Assembly (NCBI RefSeq): GCF_905475345.1
Contig: NC_066589.1
Span: forward strand, 5,052,501-5,116,500
Origin: Vespula vulgaris
Taxonomy: Eukaryota > Arthropoda > Insecta > Hymenoptera > Vespidae
Direction of reading: 5' to 3'
Length of the DNA stretch: 64,000 bases
Shown here: positions 51,437-62,944 of the stretch, in pieces
How the letters are laid out: every line of letters begins with the position of its first letter
How positions within the stretch are numbered: the first letter of the stretch is position 1
Notes under the pieces: model-generated
Seen by the model: the letters and a program-made list of their open reading frames with translations, nothing else
The model's database searches: none
Told to the model about the DNA's origin: nothing
Program-made: the position numbers and the translations under genes

Positions 51437-51870
51437 GTTTGTTTCGTTTCGTTTTGTCGTAACGCACAGTGCTCGTACGTTCTTATCGCTAAGAGAAGAT
51501 TTTCTTGCTCTGGCCGAGTTAGCACGTTATGTGTTAAGGTCGAACGAAGGAAAACGGTAGCAGCCCCTTAATTTCTCTTTTTACGTGTATCAATCATCCC
51601 TCTTAATTTCCCATGGGCGTCGTGCCGCGGATTTAGCTGGCTTACGAGTCTCACACCAAACGAAATTAAGTTCGCAGATTTTTCTATATATACGCGCGTG
51701 TGTACATACACACACACACATACGTGCACAGTGTGATGTATGCGATGATCCCTGTTCGATTCTAGGATTCAGAAGGTTTTTGTTTTCTTTTTTCCTTTCT
51801 TTTTTTTTTTCATTTCTTCGCAAGCCAATTAGTAACGACATTGAAACTCTAACCATTTTCTTTGTCTTTC

Positions 51871-51871
<1 letters not shown>

Positions 51872-51918
<47 letters not shown>

Positions 51919-51990
51919 TTTTAACTTTAACAATTAAATATTTCATTCGACAGAAAATGATTTCATTCGAAATTATTTGATATGGTAAAA

Positions 51991-52038
<48 letters not shown>

Positions 52039-52041
52039 TTT

Positions 52042-52077
<36 letters not shown>

Positions 52078-52222
52078 AAGGGAGATCAAGCATTTTCTTT
52101 TCTTTTTTGTTACCTTTAAACACGAATGAAATATATTTAATTAATAGAAAAGAATTTTATTACAAAATAATTGGACTGTTCAACGTTCTTGATGTCATGT
52201 TCTTGATATGATAAAAAGACAA

Positions 52223-52284
<62 letters not shown>

Positions 52285-52435
52285 GAAGAAAAAGAAATAT
52301 GGATATATAAAGGGAGATCAAAAATTTTCTTTTCTTTTTTCGTTACATTTAAACACGAATAAAATATATGTACTTGTTAGAGAAGAATTGTATTGAAAAG
52401 AAATTAAACTGTTCATCATATTTTTGATGTAATAA

Positions 52436-52474
<39 letters not shown>

Positions 52475-52830
52475 AAGGTAGATATGTTAAGAGAGATGAA
52501 ACAATTTTTTTTGTTTTTCTTTTTTTTTCATTACAACCTAACACGAATAAAAATTCAAATCGATCAGAACAATAATTTTTATTGACAAACAGCTCTCTCT
52601 ATCTAAATGTTAACCACATTTTCGATATTATAAAAAAAAAAAAAAAAGAGAAAGGAAGGATATAGACGAATCCATAAAAAAAAAGAATTGCAAATCTTTC
52701 CCATTTTATTCATTTAATTCTCTTTAAATATAAATAAAACATTTAATCGATAGAAAATAATTATCGTTAACAGGGAAAAAACTGCATTTTTTATACAAAA
52801 AAAGAAAAGGATATATATATATATATATAG
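51872..52830. repeat. tandem array whose unit contains a microsatellite
   Basis: At least four related units are visible. The segment AGGGAGATCA plus TTTTCTTTTCTTTT plus TTTAAACACGAATRAAATAT begins at 52079 and again at 52311. Weaker copies begin near 52490 and 52684, and a partial one lies at 51916-51984. Each unit runs on through AGAAAAGAATTTTATT-like sequence to GATRTNATAAAAAGA and then into a dinucleotide repeat: (AT)n at 51993, (AG)n at 52222-52279 and (AG)n at 52442-52470. The microsatellite sits at the same place in each unit but differs in motif and length. Confidence 0.75.
51985..52079. repeat. nested (AT)n palindromes
   Basis: GTAAAAAG, about 22 AT repeats and CTTTTTAC form a perfect 60-bp palindrome (51985-52044). 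The CTTTTTAC end then starts a second palindrome of 40 bp, closing with GTAAAG at 52079. Such sequence can extrude cruciforms. Confidence 0.85.
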
Positions 52831-54824
52831 TGACAAAGAGAAAGAGATAGAGACGAATGAGCTCGTAAAAAGAGAGACGAAAAAAGAGGGAAAAAAAAGG
52901 AAGAAAAGAAAAAAAAAGGGAAAAAACCGATAGAAAGCGTGTTTATCGTGGATTGCCAAATCCCGTGCGTGCACGTCACGATTAATGCGATCGTGTTCGC
53001 GAACAAACGTTGAGGATGACGTTGAAATCTCAACGGGAGGGCGACAGGAGGAACGAGAATGTTCGCGTGTCCCTTCGAAACCCGTCATATTTCTGTTAAG
53101 CACGTACGAGAGAGGGAGAGAAAAAGAGAGAGAGTACCGTGAACGTGTGTTTATCGTACTACCTTACGTTTATATCACTGCTTAATTGGATCTCTCTTTT
53201 TTCTACCCCTTTCTACCTCGCTACCACCCCTTCTGACTCTTTCACTTCCCACCAACTATTTTCTTTTTACATTTGCTTTCTTTTCCTACGCAATATTCAT
53301 CGATCGAGCTTTTATATTTCGATAGACCTTTCTCTTTTATGAAGGAACGCGATCATAAATTATTTTTTGCTCTCTTTTTCTCTTTCTCTTTCTTTCTTTA
53401 ATCTTCCCAGGTCGCTCTATTTTTCTTTTTCTTTTTTTCTTTCTCTTCGTTTATCCTCTTTTTAGGACGAGAATTAATTTTTTAAGCGAAACACACATTG
53501 AAAAGTAGAAAGTTGTTGCAGTCAATTGACACGATTTGTCTCATTAAATATGAATATCGGGTCTGATGCACGGTCATCATAATTTTTGGATATAACAATC
53601 GATAACGTAGGTATTTTCTGATTTAACCGTTCGGGCTATAAGTCACGTCTCTGACGTGATATTTTATTTAAGTTGATCAAACAGATCTGTCGAAGTGGGT
53701 TTTGTTTTATTTAATTTTTTTTTTATTTTCCTTCTTTCTTTCTTTTTTTTTTTGCAATGATTGTTTTGAAAAGAATCTTATCAGAATTTGCTAAGAAAGG
53801 ACACTAACAAAAATATATGTTTATTAAAATTTATATATGTATTTATCAAAATTTATTTCTAAATGCAGCATAGACGTGTATATATATAATTTTATTGAAA
53901 TCCTTCTTTTCGAACACATTTGAAGTATAGTATATTTTTCTTTTTAATAAAAAATATATCTAACGTTTTTTTTTTTTTTGAAGACGATAGTCTAATTGTT
54001 TAGATTAACAAATTTGCTTGCTATTATTAAAGTTCAACCAAATCAGCTCGTAAAAGTAATCGCATTGGTTTTAATATTACCCATACGAATGGATTCATCG
54101 ATATCAATATTGAAAAATGATGTCCCGTCTTGAGCATGAAACGCATGTCTATCTCCACGAGATTCCACGATGACTGATGATTCGATTCGAATGTTTTACC
54201 GAGTATCGTTTCTCGATCTTCCGATAATGTTCCGAGTCGAGCGATCGTTATTGAACGGGTGTGTGCTATCCAGATGAATTTATCTTCGTCGTAGACTAGA
54301 CTGTCGCCACGCTTAAAAATTTACATTTCTCGTCTTGCTAAAGAATTTTTCGGGACTAGATAACTGATATTTTCTAAATATATACATATTTTCTATATTA
54401 AATATATACATATCATCTTATTTACCTTCTTTGTATATTTAATAAACAAATATTTTAAGATATATATTTTTGTCTGTTAAAAAAAAAAAAATGTATTAAA
54501 AGATTTGTATACTTACAGAATATTTTTATCTAATTAATTTCCTCTAATATTTCTCATTAGTACTGAAAAAGATGATTTAGATATATTATACTTTTTATAA
54601 GTGACTTTATCTCCTATTAAAGTAATAACAATTTATTATAATACCAATATACTTATAATGTATTTTATTATAATTGGGAAAAAAGAAATTTTTAGTTTCT
54701 AAAGAATAATTTAATGACGTAAAATTTGTGAAACCAACGAAACTATAATATCGAACAATAAATTAAACAAGAGTTTAGATAAGCCTACAGAAATAATTGA
54801 TTTTCTTTCTTGATATATTCAATA

Positions 54825-55052
54825 ATGAGAAACACAAAGGGGAATCAGTATTGGCCCCCATATGCCACGGTCTCATCTGTTTCTAAAGCGTTAATGGATT
54901 TGGGAAAACAGTACGCAGAATACGAATCATGGCTATCCACAGAAACGCACAATTTTCGATTGTTTCGTTCTAATGAAGCTCCCAGAACGAGCGTTGTCTA
55001 TAAATTTCGCTTAATTCGCACAAACCGACAAAATTCGTGCGGAGCGTTTTAG
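54825..55052 (+). other. unrecognised ORF of 75 codons
   Basis: This is one of the few ATG-started frames in the window that is not simple repeat. It has mixed composition with Trp, Tyr, Lys and Glu spread along it (MRNTKGNQYWPP at the start, ending NRQNSCGAF) and a TAG stop. I see no known domain, signal peptide or membrane segment. A frame this long is expected by chance in 64 kb, and no promoter, splice or polyA context supports it, so I rate it as probably not a gene. Confidence 0.12.
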
Positions 55053-55884
55053 TGAGGTATGGAGAAAACATGCTCGATAACGAGTTTCGATAATATTTCT
55101 GTTTTTTTTTCTCTTTTTTTTCTCCTATCCTTTTCTATATATTTCTCTCTCTCTCTCTCTCTTTTTTTTCAAAGAATTTCTATTCAGTTAGTTCGACTAT
55201 TTTTTTCAATATGATTTATTATGAAATCGTATCGATCGAATTGCAATATTTTTTACGTAACAAATTGAATTTATTTCCTATACGTATATTTTTTTTTTGT
55301 TACAAATTATCGAACACGTTCTGTTTTCTCATTATTCTTAATTTCTTTTCCTTTTTTTATTATTTTTCGATCGTATTAAATCGATGATCGGATTAACAGA
55401 ATCACCTATCAATTTTTTATCAATCAAATTTTTATTATATTCAAAGGCAAAGTTTTCTTTTCTTTTCTTTTTTCTTTTTTTTTTTTTTTTTTTAATATTA
55501 GAATCAAATATTTTTGCTCGTCATTGACGAGAAACGATCAATATTGAAAAAATATTTTCAATATTTAATACGACAAAAAATATTCGAACAAGTTAGTCGA
55601 TTTTTCTTTCTTTCTTTCTTTTTTCTTTTTCTATAAAATGAATAGAATCCCCAAAAGTACGTAGAGAGACATTCATACATATTTAAGATGATTTATCGAG
55701 GGTCGAAAAAAGGTGGGTAAGCTTTCCTTTTTTCTGGCATTTTGCCACGGCATCGTTCGCTTCCACGCGACCGCGTTTTATTTCCGTTCGTCTCTAGGAG
55801 GTCTCCATCGGGAGTTTGTTCGCCATAAATACGCGCGAAAAGATTGTGGGAAAGAAAGAAAGAAAGGGACAGAAAAAGAAAGAG

Positions 55885-55887
<3 letters not shown>

Positions 55888-55926
<39 letters not shown>
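55888..55926. repeat. (AG)n microsatellite
   Basis: A perfect AG run of about 39 bp, then TG/TA units. Confidence 0.95.
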
Positions 55927-55929
<3 letters not shown>

Positions 55930-56280
55930 GTGTGTATATATCTGTATGTACGTACGTGTATGTGTGTAAAACTCGTAAGGATCGAGGGAAAAGTCGAAAT
56001 CGGCTTCGAAAATCGCTACGCTGCGTCGTTCGAGTTTACGAGTGATCGAAGGGTCTATAAAGAATAGCTACTACCACCTTCCATGACGATAAATCTTAAC
56101 GGCGTTCTTATTCAATGAGAGATCCTGCCGGAAAACTGTGATCGTTTATCATCTTGATAAATATTCGTTTGCCCTCGTTTCGCACCTTCGAATAAGAAAT
56201 AAGAACGTACTTAACCGTTTCACTTTGAGAGTTATGTCAAGGAAAATTCGAGATTGTAACTCAAGTAGATCAAAGACGTA

Positions 56281-56835
56281 CTATTAATTAATGATCCAAT
56301 GAGAATAACTGGAGTGTGAAAATCGTCAAATTTAGAACAGTGGTTACATTATCTAGAAGAGATTTTGAGAAATTCATTGACTTATTAACTCGATCGAGGA
56401 GAACTGGATTCGAAGATGATCTATTAATGATCTGATGAGAATAATAAGAATGTAAAAGAAAGGGTATGTATATAGACAACATGGATCACTTTGAAAGTTC
56501 CGCTAATCAAGAATTCAATAAGGACTTAATGATGCGAAAGTTTAATGATACGAACGAATATAACGAGGATGTACAAATTGTAAAATAAAGAACACCAAGT
56601 ACATATATATATATATAAGCAACATATATATACATATATAAGCAACAAGAGATACGAACATTCCATTGATTAGGAAAAATCGATTAGGAAAGTAAATCGA
56701 TCAATATTTTAATTTTTTTAATGAGAACGACAAAAGAATCTTTTGAAAATTGTTAAAGAAAGGACACCAGGTATATAGGCAACGCGATTCGAAAATTCCA
56801 TTGGCCACGAGCTCGATAGGGACGATGACGCAGTG
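56281..56835. repeat. diverged tandem array, unit about 115-140 bp
   Basis: Four related units are visible. AATGATCYRATGAGAATAA-type starts lie near 56290, 56427, 56543 and 56712. They are followed by AAAGAAAGGRCACCARGTAT, ATAGRCAAC and then a TTCCATTGATTAGG-like segment (near 56500, 56660 and 56795). The third unit has been enlarged by (TA)n and a duplicated TAAGCAAC. There is no conserved reading frame. Confidence 0.65.
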
Positions 56836-58001
56836 ATACACCGTAGCGGAAGTTAAACGCTGTGGCACACCGGAAATGATGTCGGCCAGCTCCGCGTGCT
56901 TCCTCTTTCCGAACGTACAAGAGAAAAGAGATAGACAGAGACGAAGATAGATAGAGATAGAGAGAGGGAAAGAGAGAGAGAGAGAGAAAGGGAAATTTGA
57001 TCGTGCATCCTCGACGCGTATCGAAAACCACTGGGCAGGATTTCGATGCTGCAAGCAACGGAACCATGCGAACAAGAATGAATTTGTCACGGCGGCAATC
57101 GGAACATCGTTCTCGTCCTCAGGGACATAGTTCCTGCGATCACTGTGTTTTAAACGATTACCACAATTAAATATATTCACGTATGTGATTATTTCATGGG
57201 ATCACCGTTTCTTGAAAATGGCGAACAATGTCGTCGTCCATTTTGGAGAACCGGTACTTTTTATTAAAATACGAAGATCCTTTATCGAATATGATGAATA
57301 AATATCGTTTTCCGCCATTATCGCGAATTTATTGTCTGATAGTTCTTATTGAAATATTATTATCCTCGTTATTCGAAATGGCGAACAATTTCGTTTCTCT
57401 AAAGTGAACGATCAGTAAAAGAAATCCATCAACATATTATATATATATATATATAAATCTATATCGATAGTTAATAAAGTTAGTTCTTCAAAATGACCGT
57501 CACGACACTGATAAATCTTTGTAAGTAATTTTTCAAAGGGTTTAAACTTAAAACGATCTAATTATTTCGAAGAACGATTCGTATAACGCTCCGTTTGCTC
57601 GATCCTAAAAGATTAAAGATCGGTCCCAGACGAATAATGTTAAATAGTGCTCAAGATATATTTATGTATATCGGAGAATTATAGAAAATTTCAACCCTAG
57701 ATTTTCTCCAACTGTGCAGAAAAAGATCGAAGAGGGTAGATATACTTCTCTCCCTCTCTCTTTCTCTCTCTCTCTCTCTATTCGTACCCATACCTCGCTC
57801 GTTGGAAAATAAAGTGGGCACTTTTATCGATCGACGTACCAGAGTCGTTTCGCGGCTACCCATTAAACATCTTTTCTTTTTCTTCCACTTTTTTAGTCTA
57901 TTCTCTCTCCTTCTTGTTCTTCTCACCTTGCTCTCCATCAGTTTGAAAGAAGTAATCGAACCACTCCCCTCTCTTTTTCTCTCTCTAGCTCTTTTTATCA
58001 T

Positions 58002-58005
<4 letters not shown>

Positions 58006-58038
<33 letters not shown>
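58006..58038. repeat. (CT)n then (CTAT)n
   Basis: A CT run of about 32 bp is followed by four CTAT units. Confidence 0.9.
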
Positions 58039-58042
<4 letters not shown>

Positions 58043-58840
58043 CTCTATCTATCTATCTATCTGTCTTTCTCTTTATTCAACCTCATCGCAAAGGTACGAG
58101 TCGATGCGTATCTATCTCGGTCTGGTATCCATGAAACAGGATTTCGAGTGGTTGCTTTACCCTTGATATATAGCTCCTTCCTCCAACTTTTTCGAATTCT
58201 CTTGAGAAGATACAAAAAAAAACAAGAAAAGAAGAAGAAAGAGAAACAAATCGTAATTAGACAGTTAGATAGAGAGATAGGCATGTAATTAGATATCATC
58301 AAGGAACCGGTTTTTGCGAATCTCTTAAGCAAACCGTAATGACTATATACATATATATATGTATATGCCTTCTCTACTTTCAATATTCTCCTCTATCACA
58401 TTCATAAACAGGAAACGATGTTATCAGATGCAAAGAAACTGAAAACAACGTGAGAAACTAGAAACTTCCGGTATGTTTCTTTTTCTTGTTCTCGTTAACC
58501 TCCCTTATCCTCACCTCACGAATCATTTTTCCTCTTCGACATCCTTTTCAACGGTCGCTTTTTTTCTTTTTCCTCTCTTTTCTTTTTTCTTCTTTTCTTT
58601 TTTCTTCTTTTCTTTTTTTCTTCACAATTTTCTCAAAACGATGTCCTGAAATTACGAAAAAGGCTAGGCCGGCTTCTTGAAATCCAGTTCGTGCACTCGA
58701 AAAGATCGTCGATGTCGTATAATGAAGCCGTTATACGAAAGACATCGAGTTTGAAGTTCACCTTAAGGTTCTCCAGTTGGTGCATAGAAATGGTACGTTG
58801 AGCTCGTTTCCTTCCTTATAAAAGAAGCAAAAGGTAACAG

Positions 58841-58851
58841 AAAGGAAGGAA

Positions 58852-58888
<37 letters not shown>
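58841..58888. repeat. (GAAA)n tetranucleotide repeat
   Basis: GGAA units pass into about eight GAAA units, about 100 bp before the candidate exon. Confidence 0.9.
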
Positions 58889-58990
58889 TGGAAGTAGAAA
58901 AGTCCTTCGCCACAGGACCAATGAATCTTAAACGAATTTCAACAAGGCTTTTCTTTTTCTTTAATCTATTCTTTTTTTTTTTTGTTTCAG

Positions 58991-59097
58991 GTGAGTCTCT
59001 TCGTCGCGCGTGCTTGTGTTTTTTTTTGTCTTTCTTCTCCTTCTATTCTCTCTAAAAGAAGCGAGATTATCGAAATGGCAGATGATGATCGCACTTT
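58991..59097 (+). other. candidate small exon with possible start codon
   Basis: A strong 3' splice signal (a pyrimidine tract of about 40 bases ending TTTGTTTCAG at 58990) precedes this segment, and a consensus 5' splice site GTAAGT starts at 59098. The 107 nt between are open in the frame of an ATG at 59075, which has G at -3 and G at +4. From the ATG the frame reads MADDDRT plus a split codon, so it would be a short 5' coding exon (23 nt) with the rest as 5' UTR or upstream coding sequence. I do not recognise the protein. An acidic start running into RTL recalls some RRM proteins, but I find no matching next exon before 64000. The open frame could be chance. Confidence 0.3.
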
Positions 59098-59522
59098 GTA
59101 AGTAAACCAATTTTCGTATTAACTTTTAATCGATGGGGGTGAATCTTTTAATTTTTCTTTTTATTTTGTTTTTTGTTTTTTCTCCCTCCAACTGCGTCTT
59201 ATTTTTTCGTTCTGGTTTTTCTTTCTTTTTTTTTTCTTTTTTTGAGGAAAGAAAGAGAGAGAAGAAAAATAGAAAAATCTTGATATGTCCACGGTTTCGT
59301 TTAGTCGGACGAATTTTGTCGGCGCTCCTTTATGGCGTCGAGAAGAAACACGTTAATACTCTTCCCTATGAAAAGCGGCTTTTCACCGGTGACCTCGATG
59401 CACCGTCGTCGACGGCACGGTGTTTACTGTTGGCTTTAGCGTTGATGCACGAATGAATTTTCTTGTCTTCTTCATCCTAATGGATCCTAGCCGCTAGTGT
59501 CCCGGCTATCTTCTTCCTTCTT

Positions 59523-59576
<54 letters not shown>
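59523..59576. repeat. (CT)n microsatellite
   Basis: CT run of about 43 perfect bases with a less regular start. Confidence 0.9.
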
Positions 59577-59581
<5 letters not shown>

Positions 59582-60475
59582 TTTTTCTTTGTTTTGTTTC
59601 CTACGCAACAAGCGGTTTCTCTTTCGGTGGCCGATATCATCCTCCAAGGGAAGTAATTAACATCGGGGCGAAGTGATAATTAATCCTACAAAAAGAAAAA
59701 AGAAAAAAGAAAGATAGAAAGAAAAAGAAAAGAAATGAAAGAAGCTCTATTTGAAATTGATTATTACGCCATTAGAATATTTAGTATTTACTTTTATTTT
59801 TAGCTTCTTTTCTTTATTTTTCTTTTCTTTTCTCTGCGCTCTAATACGACCGATATTCAGTAATGATTGTTAACCTTGTTTTAAGGAAGGAGAAAGAAAA
59901 AGAAATCCTTTTTAATCATTTCCAGAATGTTATCTTCTTTCTTTTTTCTTTTTTTGTTTTTTATTTTCTTCTTTTTTTTCGTACGAGTCAAGCTCAAAAC
60001 GAATTTGTACTTTGAAGGGACGATTAAAAAGAAAACACTTGAATTAGAAATCATCCAAAAATCTAATAACTATCGTCCCAAAGGGGAATCCACTTTCCTT
60101 AAATACACTTTCCAAGATTGAATCGATATGATCGACTTATTGAATCAACTATCGACCAATAAACTGTTCGAAAATGATGACATTAATTTGATACCATGGA
60201 AATTTAAGATAGAGGTCTTTTTAACCAAGTTATTTTCGAGTTCAGGTCACGAACGGATAATATGATGTCGAACGAGTTTTCATCTTCTAAATCGAATAAC
60301 TATTGACAGATGTTATGGTTGATGTCTATTGAAAATGGGGTTACAAATATCAGATAGATGATCGTGAATCGTATAATGATCGATCTCGTCTTAACACGGA
60401 AACGAATCGTAGAACATTTTCTATAATCTATAAGGGAGTGGTATAGAAGTTTACGATCCTGGATAAACTAAACTT

Positions 60476-60506
<31 letters not shown>

Positions 60507-61484
60507 TACGTATACACTCTATCTCTATTTTCCTCTCTCTGACTCTCTCTCTCTCTCTCTCTTTCTCTTTCTCTTTCTCCTTCACATTGTCGACTTCTCT
60601 GTTGGAGTTTCGGAATCCCTTTTGGTGAACTCAGCGGGCAACTCTGGCGAATGGCGAACGGTGAACGGGGAAGGGTGAAAGGGGGAAGGGAGAGGGCGGC
60701 AGGGCATTGCGATACATCACGCAAAGGCCACAAATCCCATCTGGCAGTAAACACACAGCGTGCATCGGAGGACAGCAACGACTAGCTGAATAGGAAATGT
60801 TAGAGGCAACGGTAGACACTTATAAGAAGATTGTTGATCTTCGAATACTTGCATTTTGCCCCTTTTTTTTTCTTTTTCTTTTTTCTTTCTTTTCCTTTTT
60901 ACCTTTTCTTTTCTCATCTCACCGTCGATTTTTAACAATGATTTTAAGAACGTTATAACAGAATGATATTTAATAATACGAAAGCAAGCAAAAACTTCTG
61001 GTGATCGTTCGTATGAAGTAACATCGAAATTGATTAGTTCGAAATCAACAAGCCAAGTTGGATAACGTATTATTCGATTATGTTTCTTAGGTAACCAAGT
61101 TAATGTGTATTCAACGGAGCACTGGGATAACCGGACTAGAATAACCTGGTACATGATCAAGATCGAATCACTTATCTGATTGCGAACAAACTTTCCTCTA
61201 CTACTCGTTGGTATCGTTGGTCCAAGTAAACTTCGTTTTATATATATATATATGTTCGCTAATGAATAATTGCGAAGGTATTCGCCAAACGAATTTTAAC
61301 GAGATAACTCATGGATAAGGATAAATGTGTTAGCAAAGGAACGATTTCTTTTTTCTCTTTTTTTTCTTTAATCGATGATCGTCGAGTTAACCCTTCTTTT
61401 GGTACGGTCAGAGAAGTCGAAAGAGAAACGCGTGCCGTCGTATTAAAAGTGACTCCGTCTCCGAGGGGGGTTCGAGGACGACAA

Positions 61485-61486
<2 letters not shown>

Positions 61487-61537
<51 letters not shown>
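61487..61537. repeat. (AT)n microsatellite
   Basis: A perfect AT run of about 51 bp, the longest pure AT run in the window. Confidence 0.95.
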
Positions 61538-61540
<3 letters not shown>

Positions 61541-62521
61541 GAGTCACTTTCCTGCAACAGTCGGGATCCAAAGATCTGTTAGTTTCGACGTCGCAGTCGC
61601 ACGATGATGGATCGAAGGTTCCTAGGAGTCCAACGATATTCGCCGTTCTTTTGCCGTCCAGTCTAACTCCTGGTGTGCGCCGATAACGTTGTCGGGTATT
61701 TCTCAAAGCTGTCTCTCTTTCCGATGTGAAGCGAATACTTCCACAAAACACAGCACGTCTGCTATTCCTCGAACATTCTCTCCTCTAGTTGGCAGTGTTT
61801 CCAAAAGAAAACAAAAACAAAAAAAAGAAGAAATCTAATTCTTTTCCACATTTTTTGATTTTACCTTGATCACTACCCATCCTCTATCACCAGCATCACC
61901 CGCGAATTTATTTTTGTCAACTCTGATCGAAAGATCAATGCTTAGTTAGGTTATCGAAAAAAAGAAGAAAAAGGAAAAACGATTTTTCTCCTGTCCAATT
62001 AAGAAATAAATATTTGAAAACTGAAAAAAGCGGGAAAAGAAGAAGAATAATGTAAGGACGTCTCTGGTAGGATCGAACAGGAATAATGCAATACATGACG
62101 AAATTAGTCGAAACTTCGTCCGACCTTGAGAAAGTATTCATGGATCGAGAGATATGTATACATGAAACTGTTGGATGATCACACACGGGTCCTGGTTAAG
62201 AGACGCATCGGTCACAAATCACAAATGCCGCGCACGTCGGAGTGCAGGGTTCGTGCTGAAGGAGAAGATATCGAGTCGGCATCTCTGCTCGAAAGACTCT
62301 CTCTCTTTCTCTCTCTTTCTGTTTTTCTCTCTATCTCTTTCTTTCTGTATCCCGCGGTCCTTTTCTCGCGTGGTCCGCCGCTCGTGATTCTCGTGCTCGT
62401 GGTAAAAATGTGCCCCAGACTCTTCCCCTTGTCCCTCTCTTCTCGAAAGATGGGGCAACGGCAACGTGAGGAAGCGAAAGGAAGAAAAGAGGGACGAGTT
62501 CGTGTCCTCACTCTTCTACAA

Positions 62522-62529
<8 letters not shown>

Positions 62530-62562
<33 letters not shown>
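62530..62562. repeat. (CT)n microsatellite
   Basis: A perfect CT run of about 33 bp. Confidence 0.9.
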
Positions 62563-62568
<6 letters not shown>

Positions 62569-62835
62569 GTGTTTCTCTTTCTCTGTCTCTTTCTTTCTCT
62601 TTCTTTCTATCTCTGTGTTCATGTAGTAAAAGAGGGAAGAAAAGAGAACGTTCTGCCCGAAGAGTCTTCCCTCGAGGACTACAAATAGCTTGTCAGTTGA
62701 ATCATAATAGAGACTCGGGATCGCGAAGATAATCTCTCACGAGGATATCTCGCCACGGGCTCTCGCGAGATCTAGATCCTGAGGTAGGAGCAGTCCGTGT
62801 CGAAGCGAGCAGGATTTCGTGATCGTTCCTTTTAC

Positions 62836-62836
62836 T

Positions 62837-62868
<32 letters not shown>

Positions 62869-62944
62869 TATTTCTTTTTCTCTTTTTTTTTCTTCCTCTT
62901 TTTTGTCCCCTTCTTCTTCTTCTTCTTCTTCTTCTTCTTCTTCT
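62836..62944. repeat. (CTTT)n and (CTT)n
   Basis: CTTT units fill 62836-62869 and about eleven CTT units fill 62911-62944, joined by a T-rich stretch. Confidence 0.9.

Larger units (their letters stand above)
46276..51871. other. no gene seen outside the listed repeats
   Basis: AT-rich and CT-rich spacer with AG/CT tracts at 47660-47730 and 48045-48130. Frames here are short or repeat-driven. Confidence 0.5.
52831..56280. other. no gene seen apart from the 75-codon ORF
   Basis: AT-rich spacer with T-runs at 53960 and 55470 and an A-run at 54480. No splice-bounded exon was found. Confidence 0.5.
56836..58990. other. no gene seen
   Basis: Unique AT-rich sequence with AATGGCGAACAAT repeated at 57218 and 57378 (160 bp apart). 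This may be the remains of another tandem repeat. Confidence 0.45.

Noticed and set aside
51590..52123. 177-codon minus frame, the second longest here
   Set aside because: Much of it is Ile-Tyr translated from (AT)n arrays.
59075..59097. Naming the MADDDRT start as an RBM7-like RNA-binding protein
   Set aside because: Some RRM proteins begin in a similar way, but eight residues are too few and no RRM exon follows in the remaining 4.9 kb.
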